64,000 nucleotides of DNA from Cellulomonas sp. JH27-2 (GTDB lineage Bacteria; Actinomycetota; Actinomycetes; Actinomycetales; Cellulomonadaceae), in contig NZ_JACYFR010000002.1 in the NCBI RefSeq assembly GCF_014837175.1, forward strand, positions 62,001 to 126,000, given 5' to 3'. Shown here one piece after another: positions 41,028 to 50,600 of this stretch; the first letter of the stretch is position 1, and each line of letters starts with the position of its first letter. The notes beneath the pieces were generated by a model. That model saw nothing but the letters and a program-made list of their open reading frames with translations. It had not been told where the DNA came from and searched no databases. Made by a program: the position numbers and the translations under genes.

Positions 41028-43703
41028 GTGACAGCACCGCTTCCCCCCCGCGACTTCCCTCGGGTCCGCGCGAGCCACGAGGTCCCCGAGCCGCTGCGCA
41101 ACGATGTGCGTGCCCTGGGCGAGTTCCTGGGCCGCGTCCTGGCCGAGGCGGGCGGCGACGATCTGCTCGCCGACGTCGAGGCCCTGCGCGAGCTCGCCAT
41201 CCACGCCCACTCCGACCCGACGAGCGACGCGCTCGCGCAGGCCGAGGAGCTGGTGTCCGGCTTCAGCCTGGAGCGTGCCGAGCAGGTGGCGCGGGCCTTC
41301 ACCTGCTACTTCCACCTGGCGAACATCGCCGAGGAGAACCACCGGATCCGCGTCCTGCGGGACCGCGAGGCCCACGTCGAGCCCCTCGCTCTTGCGCCCG
41401 ACGACTCCCTGCCGGCTGCTGTGCTCAAGGTGACCGAGGAGCTGGGCCAGGACGAGGCGCGTCGGCGCCTCCAGGAGGTCGAGTTCCGGCCCGTGCTGAC
41501 CGCGCACCCGACCGAGGCCCGTCGTCGTGCCGTCTCGCGCTCGATCCGGCGGATCGCCGAGCTGCTGGCCGAGCGCGACGCCGAGACGATCGGCGGCATG
41601 TCGCTCGCCGAGAACGAGCGGCGTCTGCTGTCGGAGATCGAGACCCTGTGGCGCACGGCGCCGCTGCGCCAGTCCAAGCCGACCGTGCTCGACGAGGTCC
41701 GCACCGTCCTCGCCGTGTTCGAGTCCACGCTCTCCGACGTGTTCCCGGCGGTCTACCGCCGCCTGGACGACTGGGTCCTGGGCGAGGCGGCCGGCACCGA
41801 GGCACCGGCCGTGCGGCCGTTCGCGCGCCTCGGCTCGTGGATCGGTGGTGACCGCGACGGCAACCCGAACGTGACCGCCGAGGTCACGCGAGCCAGTGCC
41901 CTGCTGCTCTCGGACCAGGTGCTCACGGCGCTCGAGGCGTCGGCCGTGCGGACGGCGCAGGGCCTCACGCTCGACGCGTCCGGCACCCCCGCGTCCGCCG
42001 AGCTGGGCTCGCTGTGGCAGCGTCAGCGCACGCTGTCCGAGGAGATCACGGCCCGCATCGCGGCCGACGCCCCCAACGAACCCCACCGCCGCGTCGTCCT
42101 CGTGATCGCCGCGCGCATCGCCGCCACCCGCACCCGGGACGCTGACCTCGCGTACAGCGGGCCCGACGAGCTCGAGGCCGACCTGCGCGTGGTGCAGTCC
42201 TCGCTCGAGGCAGCCGGCGCACGCCGCTCCGCGTTCGGTGACGTGCAGCGCCTGCTGTGGCAGGTCGAGTCGTTCGGCTTCCACCTGGCCGAGCTCGAGA
42301 TCCGTCAGCACTCGCAGGTCCACGAGGCCGCGCTGGCAGACCTCGAGAAGAACGGCGTGGACGGCAAGCTCGAGGAGCGCACGATCGAGGTGCTCGACAC
42401 GTTCCGGGCGCTCGGTCACGTGCAGCGCCGGTTCGGCCTGCGCGCCGCGCGCCGCTACATCGTGTCGTTCACGCAGAAGCCGGAGCACCTGGCGGCCGTC
42501 TACCAGCTGGCCGAGTACGCGTTCGCGGGAACCGACGACGCGCCCGTCATCGACGCGATCCCGTTGTTCGAGACCTTCGCGGACCTCGAGGCGAGCGTGG
42601 AGATCCTCGAGGCCATGCTCGAGCTCGACATCGTGCAGCGCCGGTTGGCCGAGAACGGTCGTCGGGTCGAGGTCATGCTCGGCTACTCGGACTCGTCGAA
42701 GGACGTCGGCCCGGTCTCGGCGACGCTCGCGCTCGACACGGCCCAGGCGCGCATCACGGACTGGGCCCGGCGTCACGACATCGTGCTCACGCTCTTCCAC
42801 GGCCGTGGTGGCGCGCTCGGGCGCGGCGGCGGCCCCGCCAACCGTGCCGTCCTGGCGCAGCCGCCGGGTTCGGTGGACGGACGCTTCAAGCTCACCGAGC
42901 AGGGCGAGGTCATCTTCGCCCGCTACGGCGACCCCGTCATCGCGGCCCGCCACATCGAGCAGGTCGTCGCCGCGACGCTGCTCGCGGGCACGCCGTCGGT
43001 CGAGAAGCGCAACGCGGACGCGACCGCCCGGTTCGCCGAGCTCGCGTCCCGCCTCGACGAGGCGTCGCGCACACGGTTCCACGAGCTGGTGCGTGCCGAC
43101 GGCTTCCCGCAGTGGTTCGCCGAGGTCACGCCGATGGAGGAGATCGGGCTGCTGCACATCGGGTCGCGGCCCGCGCGCCGCGGCCTGTCGGTGTCGTCTC
43201 TCGACGACCTGCGCGCGATCCCGTGGGTGTTCTCCTGGACCCAGGCGCGCATCAACCTGGCCGGCTGGTACGGCCTGGGCACCGCGCTGGAGAAGGTCGG
43301 CGACCTGGTCGAGCTGCGCGCGGCGTACGAGCAGTGGCCGCTGTTCGCGACCATGATCGACAACGTCGAGATGTCGCTGGCCAAGACGGACGAGCGGATC
43401 GCGGCGCGCTACCTGGCGCTCGGTGACCGCGACGACCTGGCCGACGCCGTCCTCACCGAGCTGCGGCTGACGCGGCGCTGGGTGCTGGCGATCACGGACT
43501 CCGACGCCGTGCTGTCCCGCAAGCGGATCCTGGGCCGTGCCGTGCAGCTGCGCAGCCCGTACGTCGACGCGCTCTCCCTCCTGCAGCTGCGCGCGCTGCG
43601 CGGCCTGCGCACGGGGGAGGCGCCGGAGCAGGACGACGACCTGCGCCGGCTGCTCCTTCTCACCGTCAACGGCGTCGCGGCCGGCCTGCAGAACACGGGC
43701 TGA
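41028..43703 (+). CDS. ppc: Phosphoenolpyruvate carboxylase
   Basis: 891 residues, full length. Signature blocks: VLTAHPTEARRR with the catalytic His, SWIGGDRDGNPNVTAEV, GYSDSSKDVGPVSATLAL, LFHGRGGALGRGGGPANRA and the C-terminal allosteric end LLLTVNGVAAGLQNTG. It carboxylates PEP to oxaloacetate to refill the TCA cycle. GTG 41028 sits six bases from a -10 box. It is followed by a 17-bp perfect hairpin. Confidence 0.97.
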   Translation: MTAPLPPRDFPRVRASHEVPEPLRNDVRALGEFLGRVLAEAGGDDLLADVEALRELAIHAHSDPTSDALAQAEELVSGFSLERAEQVARAFTCYFHLANIAEENHRIRVLRDREAHVEPLALAPDDSLPAAVLKVTEELGQDEARRRLQEVEFRPVLTAHPTEARRRAVSRSIRRIAELLAERDAETIGGMSLAENERRLLSEIETLWRTAPLRQSKPTVLDEVRTVLAVFESTLSDVFPAVYRRLDDWVLGEAAGTEAPAVRPFARLGSWIGGDRDGNPNVTAEVTRASALLLSDQVLTALEASAVRTAQGLTLDASGTPASAELGSLWQRQRTLSEEITARIAADAPNEPHRRVVLVIAARIAATRTRDADLAYSGPDELEADLRVVQSSLEAAGARRSAFGDVQRLLWQVESFGFHLAELEIRQHSQVHEAALADLEKNGVDGKLEERTIEVLDTFRALGHVQRRFGLRAARRYIVSFTQKPEHLAAVYQLAEYAFAGTDDAPVIDAIPLFETFADLEASVEILEAMLELDIVQRRLAENGRRVEVMLGYSDSSKDVGPVSATLALDTAQARITDWARRHDIVLTLFHGRGGALGRGGGPANRAVLAQPPGSVDGRFKLTEQGEVIFARYGDPVIAARHIEQVVAATLLAGTPSVEKRNADATARFAELASRLDEASRTRFHELVRADGFPQWFAEVTPMEEIGLLHIGSRPARRGLSVSSLDDLRAIPWVFSWTQARINLAGWYGLGTALEKVGDLVELRAAYEQWPLFATMIDNVEMSLAKTDERIAARYLALGDRDDLADAVLTELRLTRRWVLAITDSDAVLSRKRILGRAVQLRSPYVDALSLLQLRALRGLRTGEAPEQDDDLRRLLLLTVNGVAAGLQNTG

Positions 43704-43717
43704 TCCAGCGCCGACAC

Positions 43718-43757
43718 GCACGAGGGCGCCCACCGGAATCGGTGGGCGCCCTCGTGC
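43718..43757 (+). terminator. Terminator of ppc (bidirectional)
   Basis: 17-bp perfect stem (43718-43734 with 43741-43757) and 6-base loop, the strongest hairpin seen after ppc. It also lies 34 bases beyond the helicase stop on the minus strand, so it can serve both convergent genes. Confidence 0.8.
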
Positions 43758-43791
43758 TGTCCGGCCCGGAGCCGGCGACCGGGTCAGGGCG

Positions 43792-45297
43792 TCAGCGGGA
43801 CGAATCCGAGGTGTAGCGCACCTGGCTGCGGGCGCCGCTCGGTGCACCGCTCGGCCGCCCGGCGCGACGTCCGGTGCCCCCGCGACGCGGCGAGCCGGCC
43901 GGCTGGGCCGTGCGCCCCTGCGCCTGGTCGCCGCGACCGCCACGGGTCTGACCGGCGGCCGCGGGCTGCCCGCCCCGTGCCTGGCGCGTGCTGGGCTGTC
44001 CCGTGCGCGTCTGGCCGGTCGTGGCCGGGGTCGTGCCGGTGGTCGAACCGCCACGACGGCGGCTGCGGCTGCGACCCGAACCGGCAGGCTTGCCGGCGGC
44101 TGCTGCCGGCGCGGGTGCGGCCGGAGCCACGTACGGGGCGACCTCGCCGACGAGGGCCGAGAGCGCCGCGTCGTCGGGCCGCACGGAGCGCGGCTGCGCG
44201 GTGATCTTCGCGGCGCGCGTCAGGGCGCGGACGTCGCCGCGCTGCTCGGGCAGGACGAGCGTGACGACGTCGCCGCCGGACCCTGCACGCGCGGTGCGGC
44301 CCGAGCGGTGCAGGTACGCCTTGTGCTCGGCCGGCGGGTCGACGTGCACGACCAGCTCGACCTCGTCGACGTGGATGCCGCGTGCGGCGATGTCGGTGGC
44401 GACCAGCACCTTCGCGGCGCCGGTCGAGAACGCCTCGAGGTTGCGCTCGCGCGCGCCCTGACCCAGGTTGCCGTGCAGGTCCACGGCGGGGATGCCGTCG
44501 GCCGTCAACTGCTTGGCCAGCTTCTTGGCCTGGTGCTTGGTCCGCATGAACAGCACCCGGCGGCCTGTGCCGGAGGCGAGGTGGTGGACGATGCGCTTCT
44601 TGTCCTCGACGTCGCGGACCTCGAAGAAGTGGTGCGTCATGGTCTGCACCGGCGACGCGGCGCTGTCCACCGAGTGCGTCACGGGGGAGTGCAGGTAGCG
44701 CTTGACCAGCTGGTCGACCCCGTTGTCGAGGGTCGCGGAGAACAGCATGCGCTGGCCGACCTTCGGGGTCTTGTCCATGATCCGCTTGACGCCGGGCAGG
44801 AAGCCCAGGTCGGCCATGTGGTCGGCCTCGTCGAGCACGGTGATCTCGACGCCGTCGAGCGTCAGCAGCTTCTGGTTGAGCAGGTCCTCGAGGCGGCCGG
44901 GGCAGGCGACGACGATGTCGACGCCCTTGTCGAGCGCGGTGACCTGGCGGGACTGGGCGACCCCGCCGAAGATCGTCGTGGTGCTCAGGCCCATGGCCGC
45001 GGCCAGCGGCGCGACGGTCGCGTCGATCTGGTTGGCGAGCTCACGCGTCGGGCACAGCACGAGCGCGCGGGGTCGTCGGCTCGCCGTCCGGGTGCGTGAC
45101 GCCGCGAGGCGCGCGACGAGGGGGAGGGCGAAGGCGATGGTCTTGCCGGAGCCGGTCCGGCCGCGGCCGAGCACGTCGGTGCCGGCCAGCGAGTCGGGCA
45201 GGGTCGCGGTCTGGATGGGGAAGGGGGCCGTGATGCCCTGGTCCGTCAGGGTGCGGACGAGGGCAGCGGGCACGCCGAGATCGGCGAAGGTGGTCAC
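43792..45297 (-). CDS. DEAD-box ATP-dependent RNA helicase
   Basis: 501 residues from GTG 45297 (VTTFADLGVPAALVRTL, the usual Q-motif start). Walker A GRGRTGSGKT, DEADHM in place of the third motif, SATL, VLVATDIAARGIHVDEVE, HRSGRTARAG. After about residue 390 a Gly/Arg/Thr-rich basic tail (SRSRRRGGST, GGRGDQAQGR) probably binds RNA. It remodels rRNA or mRNA structure, for instance in cold growth or ribosome assembly. The upstream 120-base divergent gap carries no clear promoter box for it. Confidence 0.93.
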   Translation of the reverse strand: MTTFADLGVPAALVRTLTDQGITAPFPIQTATLPDSLAGTDVLGRGRTGSGKTIAFALPLVARLAASRTRTASRRPRALVLCPTRELANQIDATVAPLAAAMGLSTTTIFGGVAQSRQVTALDKGVDIVVACPGRLEDLLNQKLLTLDGVEITVLDEADHMADLGFLPGVKRIMDKTPKVGQRMLFSATLDNGVDQLVKRYLHSPVTHSVDSAASPVQTMTHHFFEVRDVEDKKRIVHHLASGTGRRVLFMRTKHQAKKLAKQLTADGIPAVDLHGNLGQGARERNLEAFSTGAAKVLVATDIAARGIHVDEVELVVHVDPPAEHKAYLHRSGRTARAGSGGDVVTLVLPEQRGDVRALTRAAKITAQPRSVRPDDAALSALVGEVAPYVAPAAPAPAAAAGKPAGSGRSRSRRRGGSTTGTTPATTGQTRTGQPSTRQARGGQPAAAGQTRGGRGDQAQGRTAQPAGSPRRGGTGRRAGRPSGAPSGARSQVRYTSDSSR

Positions 45298-45469
45298 GAA
45301 GGGGCCTCTCGGGGCTGGGGATGGATCGCCGCGCAAGCTTCCGAGACGGGCTCGGGCGATCTCCACGACGCGGGGCGCTCGCGTGGTCGCGGCACTCCCG
45401 GACCTCCACCTTCTCACATTGGCCGGTGCGTCCGGCCTCAAGGTGAGCAACGACACGACCCCGCGCGCC

Positions 45470-45475
45470 TACGCT
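45470..45475 (+). promoter_or_regulatory. -10 box of the CYTH-like gene (leaderless)
   Basis: TACGCT, six bases before GTG 45482; identical hexamer and spacing to proA. Confidence 0.5.
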
Positions 45476-45481
45476 GGGTGG

Positions 45482-46126
45482 GTGAGCGACACCGGCTACG
45501 GCGACTTCGAGTTCGAGCGGCGCTTCTGGGTGCGCGAGCTCCCGGTCGACCTCCTCGACGGGGCGCCCACCCTCATCGTGCAGAGCTACTACCTGGCCGA
45601 CGAGGGCTTCGCGATCCGGCTGCGTGCGCAGACGTCCGGCGGGTCACCCGCGCTGGACCCGACGCTCGAACCGCTGGCGGTGCTCGACGCCTACGCGGAC
45701 CTGGTCGACTTCTGCGCGATCACGCTCAAGGGACCCATGAACGCCGGGACCCGCTACGAGGCCGAGCGCGAGGTCGACGTCGCGGTCGGCATCGAGATGA
45801 TCCGCCGCGGCGGGTCGCGGATCGTCAAGACGCGGCACTCGTCATGGCTCGGGTCCGACGGCTGGGTGATCGACACGTTCGGCGGCGCCAACGCCCCCCT
45901 CGTCGTCGCCGAGGTGGAGCGTGGGGGACCGGTCACCGACCTGCAGATCCCGGCGTTCTGCGTCACCGAGCTCACCGAGGACCCACGGTTCTCCAACGAC
46001 GCGCTCGCCCGCACCCCCTACGGCGGCTGGGCGCGGCAGTTCGAGGACGAGCTCACGGCGCGCGGGCCGCGCTTCCTGCACGGGCTGGGCCACAACCACC
46101 TCGAGGGGCGCACCGACCCACGGTGA
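45482..46126 (+). CDS. CYTH-like domain protein
   Basis: 214 residues. The N-terminus GDFEFERRFWVRELP resembles the ExExK-type strand that opens CYTH (thiamine triphosphatase/adenylate cyclase) barrels, followed by LIVQSYYLADEGFAIRLRAQ, ITLKGPM and RYEAEREVDVAVGIEM with alternating acidic and basic residues suited to a triphosphate tunnel. The first motif is not a perfect ExExK, so activity is uncertain. GTG 45482 is leaderless by its -10 spacing. No operon partner; the helicase is divergent. Confidence 0.68.
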   Translation: MSDTGYGDFEFERRFWVRELPVDLLDGAPTLIVQSYYLADEGFAIRLRAQTSGGSPALDPTLEPLAVLDAYADLVDFCAITLKGPMNAGTRYEAEREVDVAVGIEMIRRGGSRIVKTRHSSWLGSDGWVIDTFGGANAPLVVAEVERGGPVTDLQIPAFCVTELTEDPRFSNDALARTPYGGWARQFEDELTARGPRFLHGLGHNHLEGRTDPR

Positions 46127-46240
46127 CCGCGTGCCGGACGGAGGTGCCGGGCTCGATCTGCCGGTGCCGCGACCAGGCGGTTTCGCCGTCGGTGCGCCAC
46201 CTGCCTACAGTGGCCTGCCCGCGAGCCCTGGGGAGGACCC

Positions 46241-47920
46241 GTGCGACCTGTTCGACGCCTGCTGCCCGGTCGTCCGCCCGTCTGTCGACCCGGCCGGTCG
46301 CCCGCGAGGAGCGCGGTGGCCGCGGTGGCGATCGCCCTGCTGGCCGGATGCACCGCGGGGTCCGGGCCTGACCCGACGGACAGCGCTCTGGCCGGTGCGT
46401 CCTCGGAGTCGTCGACGACCGGCGTGCCGCGGCCGGAGGCGTCGCCGGCGGCTCCGAGCTCGTCGAGCAGCCCGTCCACGAGCCCGTCGCCCAGCCCGTC
46501 CGGCCCGCCCCGCGCGGTCACGCGGGCCCCGCAGGCGTCCGCGACTGTCCTGCCTGCGAGTCCCGGCGCGGCCGCGCTCGCCGCGTCGCGGGCGGTGTTC
46601 GCGTCGTCACCCGTCGTGGTGGTCGTCGGCGCGGACGACGCTGCGGGCCAGCTCACCGCGGCGAGTGTCGCGGCGGGTCTGGGCGCGCCCGTCCTGCTGA
46701 CCGGCACGGGCGTCCCCGACGCGGCGGGAGAGATCGCGCGGCTGGGTGCGACGAGCGTGGTGCGGGTCGGCGACGCGGACGTCGACGGTCTCGGCGTCGG
46801 CGTCGTCGACGTGCCGGTCGGGGCGGACGCGACCCGGCTCGAGGCGGCGACGGGCGCACTGGCGGTCAGGCCGTCCCCGGCCGAGGGCACGGTGGCGCTC
46901 GTCGGAGCCGGCACGGTCCCGTTGGCGGCGCTCGCGACGCTGCGGGCGGCCGGGGTGGCGACCATCGCCTGCCCGAGCGGCGACCCGCGGACCACGGCAG
47001 CGTCGGTCGCGGCTCTCGCGGACGCGTCCCCGAACGCCGTCGTCGCGCTCGGCAAGGGCTTCGGCAGCGCAGGTCTGCTCGCAGGTCGCGTGGCCTCGGC
47101 GAAGACCGGGGCGCAGCTGCCGGGCGGCGGTCAGCTGATCTTCCCCGAGGGCACCGGAGTGCGCGGCAAGCGGTACGTCGCCCTCTACGGGACGCCCGGC
47201 AGCAAGGCGTTGGGCGTGCTGGGCGAGCAGTCGGTGCCGAAGACGATGACGCGCGCGGCGTCGACCGCGAAGAAGTACCGCCCGCTCACGTCGGACACCG
47301 TCGTGCCGATGGTCGAGGCCATCGCGACGATCGCCGCGGGCTCGAAGGGCGAGGACGGCGACTACTCGCGCGAGCGCTCGGTGGCCGAGCTGCGCCCGCT
47401 CGTCGAGGCGGCGCGCGCCAAGGGCGTGGCCGTCGTGCTCGACCTGCAGCCGGGCCGGGCCGACTTCCGCGACCAGGCCAAGCGCTACGCACCGCTGCTG
47501 GCGCTGCCGAACGTGGGGCTCGCCCTGGACCCGGAGTGGCGGCTGACCAAGAAGCAGAAGCCGCTGCACCAGATCGGGTCCGTGAGGATCGGCGAGGTGA
47601 ACGGCGTCGTCGACTGGCTCGCCGACTTCACCGCACAGCGGCACCTTCCGCAGAAGATGCTGGTGCTGCACCAGTTCTCGACGTCGATGATCGCGGGGCG
47701 CAGCAAGCTGGACACGACGCGCGACGAGCTGGCGATGGTGATCCACGTCGACGGCCAGGGCTCCCAGCCCGCGAAGGCCGGCACGTGGGCGACGATCCGC
47801 AAGGACGCTCCCGACGTGCACTGGGGCTGGAAGAACTTCTACGACGAGGACAAGCCGATGCTCTCGCCGAAGAAGACCTACGCCGTCCACCCCCGACCCG
47901 ACCTGGTCAGCTACCAGTGA
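46241..47920 (+). CDS. Secreted lipoprotein with cell-wall-binding-repeat-like region
   Basis: 559 residues. The signal peptide (AVAAVAIALLAGC) ends in a lipobox LLAGC at about 35-38, followed by a Ser/Pro-rich linker (about 50-95). Residues 115-270 contain Rossmann-like repeats (VVVVVGADDAAGQLTAASVA, GAPVLLTGTGVPDAAGEIAR) resembling the cell-wall-binding repeat 2 group. The C-terminal half (about 360-555) has a TIM-barrel-like pattern with GVAVVLDLQPGRADF and NVGLALDPEWRL. GTG 46241 follows GGGGAGGA. Probably a surface protein; enzymatic role not recognised. Confidence 0.7.
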   Translation: MRPVRRLLPGRPPVCRPGRSPARSAVAAVAIALLAGCTAGSGPDPTDSALAGASSESSTTGVPRPEASPAAPSSSSSPSTSPSPSPSGPPRAVTRAPQASATVLPASPGAAALAASRAVFASSPVVVVVGADDAAGQLTAASVAAGLGAPVLLTGTGVPDAAGEIARLGATSVVRVGDADVDGLGVGVVDVPVGADATRLEAATGALAVRPSPAEGTVALVGAGTVPLAALATLRAAGVATIACPSGDPRTTAASVAALADASPNAVVALGKGFGSAGLLAGRVASAKTGAQLPGGGQLIFPEGTGVRGKRYVALYGTPGSKALGVLGEQSVPKTMTRAASTAKKYRPLTSDTVVPMVEAIATIAAGSKGEDGDYSRERSVAELRPLVEAARAKGVAVVLDLQPGRADFRDQAKRYAPLLALPNVGLALDPEWRLTKKQKPLHQIGSVRIGEVNGVVDWLADFTAQRHLPQKMLVLHQFSTSMIAGRSKLDTTRDELAMVIHVDGQGSQPAKAGTWATIRKDAPDVHWGWKNFYDEDKPMLSPKKTYAVHPRPDLVSYQ

Positions 47921-47957
47921 CGGTGCGTTCGGAGCGCGAGCGGACTCTACGGGCGCT

Positions 47958-47963
47958 TAGGGT
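47958..47963 (+). promoter_or_regulatory. -10 box of the F420-type oxidoreductase (leaderless)
   Basis: TAGGGT, six bases before GTG 47970. Confidence 0.45.
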
Positions 47964-47969
47964 CGTGTC

Positions 47970-48746
47970 GTGACCTTTCCTGTGCGCATCGGTGTCCAGC
48001 TCCAGCCCCAGCACGCCGACTACGGCCAGATCCGGGACGCGGTGCGCCGCGCCGAGGACGCCGGTGTCGACGTGATCTTCAACTGGGACCACTTCTTCCC
48101 GCTCTCGGGCGACCCGGACGGTAAGCACTTCGAGTGCTGGACCATGCTCGGCGCGTGGGCGGAGCAGACCGAGCGCGTACAGATCGGTGCGCTCGTCAGC
48201 TGCAACTCCTACCGCAACCCCGAGCTGCTGGCCGACATGGCGCGGACCGTCGACCACATCAGCGGCGGTCGCCTGATCCTCGGCATCGGGGCCGGCTGGT
48301 TCGAGAAGGACTACGACCAGTTCGGTTACGAGTTCGGCACCGCCGGCTCGCGCATCGCGGACCTCGCGCAGGCGATGCCGCGGATCCGCGCGCGCTGGGC
48401 CGCGTCGAACCCGGTCCCGACGCGCGAGATCCCCGTGATGATCGGCGGCGGCGGTGAGCGCAAGACCCTGCGCGTCGTCGCCGAGCACGCCGACGTGTGG
48501 CACTCGTTCGGGGACGTCGACACGCTCGTCCGCAAGAGCGGCATCCTCGATGAGCACGGCTCCGACGTGGGCCGGGACACGGCGAGCCTCGTCGAGCGCT
48601 CGGTCGGGGTCTCGCGGCCTCCGGCCGAGGTCGCCGACGACCTGATCGCCGCCGGTGCGACGCTCTTCACGATCGGCACCTCCGGCCCGGACTACGACCT
48701 GAGCCTCGTGGAGCAGTGGGTGGCCTGGCGGGACGAGCGCGCGTAG
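47970..48746 (+). CDS. LLM-class oxidoreductase, F420-dependent type
   Basis: 258 residues, shorter than the FMN monooxygenases in the island. Luciferase-like barrel with AVRRAEDAGVDVIFNWDHFF, VQIGALVSCNSYRNPELLADM, SGGRLILGIGAGWFEKDYDQ and IPVMIGGGGERKTLR, as in actinobacterial F420-dependent LLM enzymes. It is not part of the sulfur island and has its own promoter. The next gene starts directly after its TAG stop. Confidence 0.85.
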   Translation: MTFPVRIGVQLQPQHADYGQIRDAVRRAEDAGVDVIFNWDHFFPLSGDPDGKHFECWTMLGAWAEQTERVQIGALVSCNSYRNPELLADMARTVDHISGGRLILGIGAGWFEKDYDQFGYEFGTAGSRIADLAQAMPRIRARWAASNPVPTREIPVMIGGGGERKTLRVVAEHADVWHSFGDVDTLVRKSGILDEHGSDVGRDTASLVERSVGVSRPPAEVADDLIAAGATLFTIGTSGPDYDLSLVEQWVAWRDERA

Positions 48747-50489
48747 GTGCATTCCCGCAAGGAGCGACGCACCGCGACCGATGGTGCGACGAGCACGCAG
48801 ACGCCCCCCGCCGCGCGACGGCGGTGGTGGCCTCGCGTGCTGCTCGTCGTCGTCGGCGTGCTGGCCAGCATCGTGTTCGGCGTCGTCACGGCGTCCGTCG
48901 AGAGCAGCCTGGGGCCGCACGAGGCACGCTACGACGTGACCGCGGACTCGACCGTGACCGTCGATCTGGGACCGCTCGGCGAGCTCCTCATCGACTCGCC
49001 CCTGCCCCTGGGCCTCGGCGTCACCATCACGGTGCACGAGATCCCCGCGAGCTTCGTCCAGCTCGACCAGGCCACGACACTCAGCGGACTCTCGGAGGAC
49101 CTCGACCGGTACGTCCAGTTCTTCTCCGCGCCCCAGACGACGATCTCCGACGTCACGCGGGCGCTCCTGATCGACGCAGGTGTCCGGGCCGTCACGGCGT
49201 TCGCGCTGCTGGTCGTCGCGTGGTCGCTGCTCGTCGTGCTGCTCGGGCGCGCGCGACGGGAGGAGCTCGCCCACCGGCTGCGCCCCCACGAGCGGCAGGT
49301 CGCACTGGGTTCCGTGCTCGCCCTCCTCCTCCTGGTGGTGGTCGCGCCGCAGGTGGACGAGGGGGAGGACTCCACGGCGGTCGCGTCGCCGGTGTTCGAC
49401 GGCACGCCGCTCGAAGGCGCCCAGGTCACCGGGCGTCTGGGCGGTGTCATCGACACGTACGGTGCCTCGGCGCTCGCGACGTACCGCGACTCGCAGGCGT
49501 TCTACGAGAAGGCCGACACCGCGTTGAAGGAGCAGTGGGACGCGACGTCGTCGGCCGTGGCGCTGGCGGGCCGGCTCGCCGCGCCCGGCGGCGGCGCGCC
49601 CACCGGCGTCGCGGCGTCCGCACCCGACCTCCTGACGGTCGTCGTCATGTCCGACCTGCACTGCAACGTCGGCATGGCCCCGCTCGTCACGACGCTCGTG
49701 AAGCGCTCCGGCGCGTCGCTCGTGCTCGACGCCGGTGACACGACGATGAACGGCACGGCCGTCGAGCAGTACTGCGTGAGCACCTTCGCGAAGGCCGTCC
49801 CGAAGGGCGTCGACCTCGTCGTGTCGCCCGGCAACCACGACTCCGCGGACACGTCGGCCAAGTACGCCAAGGCCGGCGCCCGCGTGCTGCACGGCGAGGT
49901 CACGACCGTCGACGGCCTGCGGATCCTGGGCGACCGCGATCCCAACGAGACGCGCGCCGGGCAGGGGACGAGCGCGGGGCAGCGCACGGAGGCCGAGGAA
50001 GGTGCGGACCTCGCCGCCACCGCGTGCGACGACGACGACGGCGTCGACCTGCTGCTGATCCACACCCCGTGGGTGGGCGACCCGACGCTGGACCAGGGGT
50101 GCGCCCCCGCCCAGATCTCTGGCCACCTGCACAAGCGTGTCGGCCCCGCCCAGGTGGGTCAGGGCATCCGGTACGTGAGCTCGAGCAGTGCGGGCGCCAC
50201 GCTGGGTCAGCCGACCGTGGGCAAGCTGCACGGGACCGCCGAGCTGACCGTGCTGCACTGGAACCCGCAGACGCGCCGGTTCGTCGACTACCAGGTGGTG
50301 CAGATCGACACCGACGCCACCGCCCACGTGCTGTGGCCCCGCCCCTGGCCCGTCGCCGTGCCCGTCGTCGAGCCCGACGTGCTGGCGCCGGGCGTGCTGG
50401 GTCCGCAGCCGACGGTGGGACCAACCAGCCCTACGACGCCCAGCCCGACCCCGTCAGCCGCCCCGAGCGACCTCGCGACCGCGGACTGA
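48747..50489 (+). CDS. Membrane-anchored metallophosphoesterase
   Basis: 580 residues, GTG 48747 adjoining the previous stop. One N-terminal membrane segment (about 28-48), an extracytoplasmic stretch, a second membrane segment pair (about 150-205), then the calcineurin-like domain: MSDLHCN, LDAGDTTMNG, VVSPGNHDSA and ISGHLHKRVG. The tail is Pro/Thr/Ser-rich. The metal-site motifs look complete. Substrate unknown; the family cleaves phosphoesters, often outside the membrane. Confidence 0.85.
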   Translation: MHSRKERRTATDGATSTQTPPAARRRWWPRVLLVVVGVLASIVFGVVTASVESSLGPHEARYDVTADSTVTVDLGPLGELLIDSPLPLGLGVTITVHEIPASFVQLDQATTLSGLSEDLDRYVQFFSAPQTTISDVTRALLIDAGVRAVTAFALLVVAWSLLVVLLGRARREELAHRLRPHERQVALGSVLALLLLVVVAPQVDEGEDSTAVASPVFDGTPLEGAQVTGRLGGVIDTYGASALATYRDSQAFYEKADTALKEQWDATSSAVALAGRLAAPGGGAPTGVAASAPDLLTVVVMSDLHCNVGMAPLVTTLVKRSGASLVLDAGDTTMNGTAVEQYCVSTFAKAVPKGVDLVVSPGNHDSADTSAKYAKAGARVLHGEVTTVDGLRILGDRDPNETRAGQGTSAGQRTEAEEGADLAATACDDDDGVDLLLIHTPWVGDPTLDQGCAPAQISGHLHKRVGPAQVGQGIRYVSSSSAGATLGQPTVGKLHGTAELTVLHWNPQTRRFVDYQVVQIDTDATAHVLWPRPWPVAVPVVEPDVLAPGVLGPQPTVGPTSPTTPSPTPSAAPSDLATAD

Positions 50490-50600
50490 GGCAGGGAATC
50501 TCGGCTTCACCCGTGTGAATCCGGCGAACCGGGTTTACGGTGATGAAGCGCGCACACCGGGCACGGTTCGCCCGCGTGCGCCGCAGGCTGGGGGGTCAGC

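Noticed and set aside
40878-44054. Upstream part of the 1269-residue minus-strand frame that ends in the alpha/beta hydrolase
   Set aside because: Only the last 210 residues match a family; the rest is antisense to ppc and the end of the helicase region, so the gene was started at GTG 40877.
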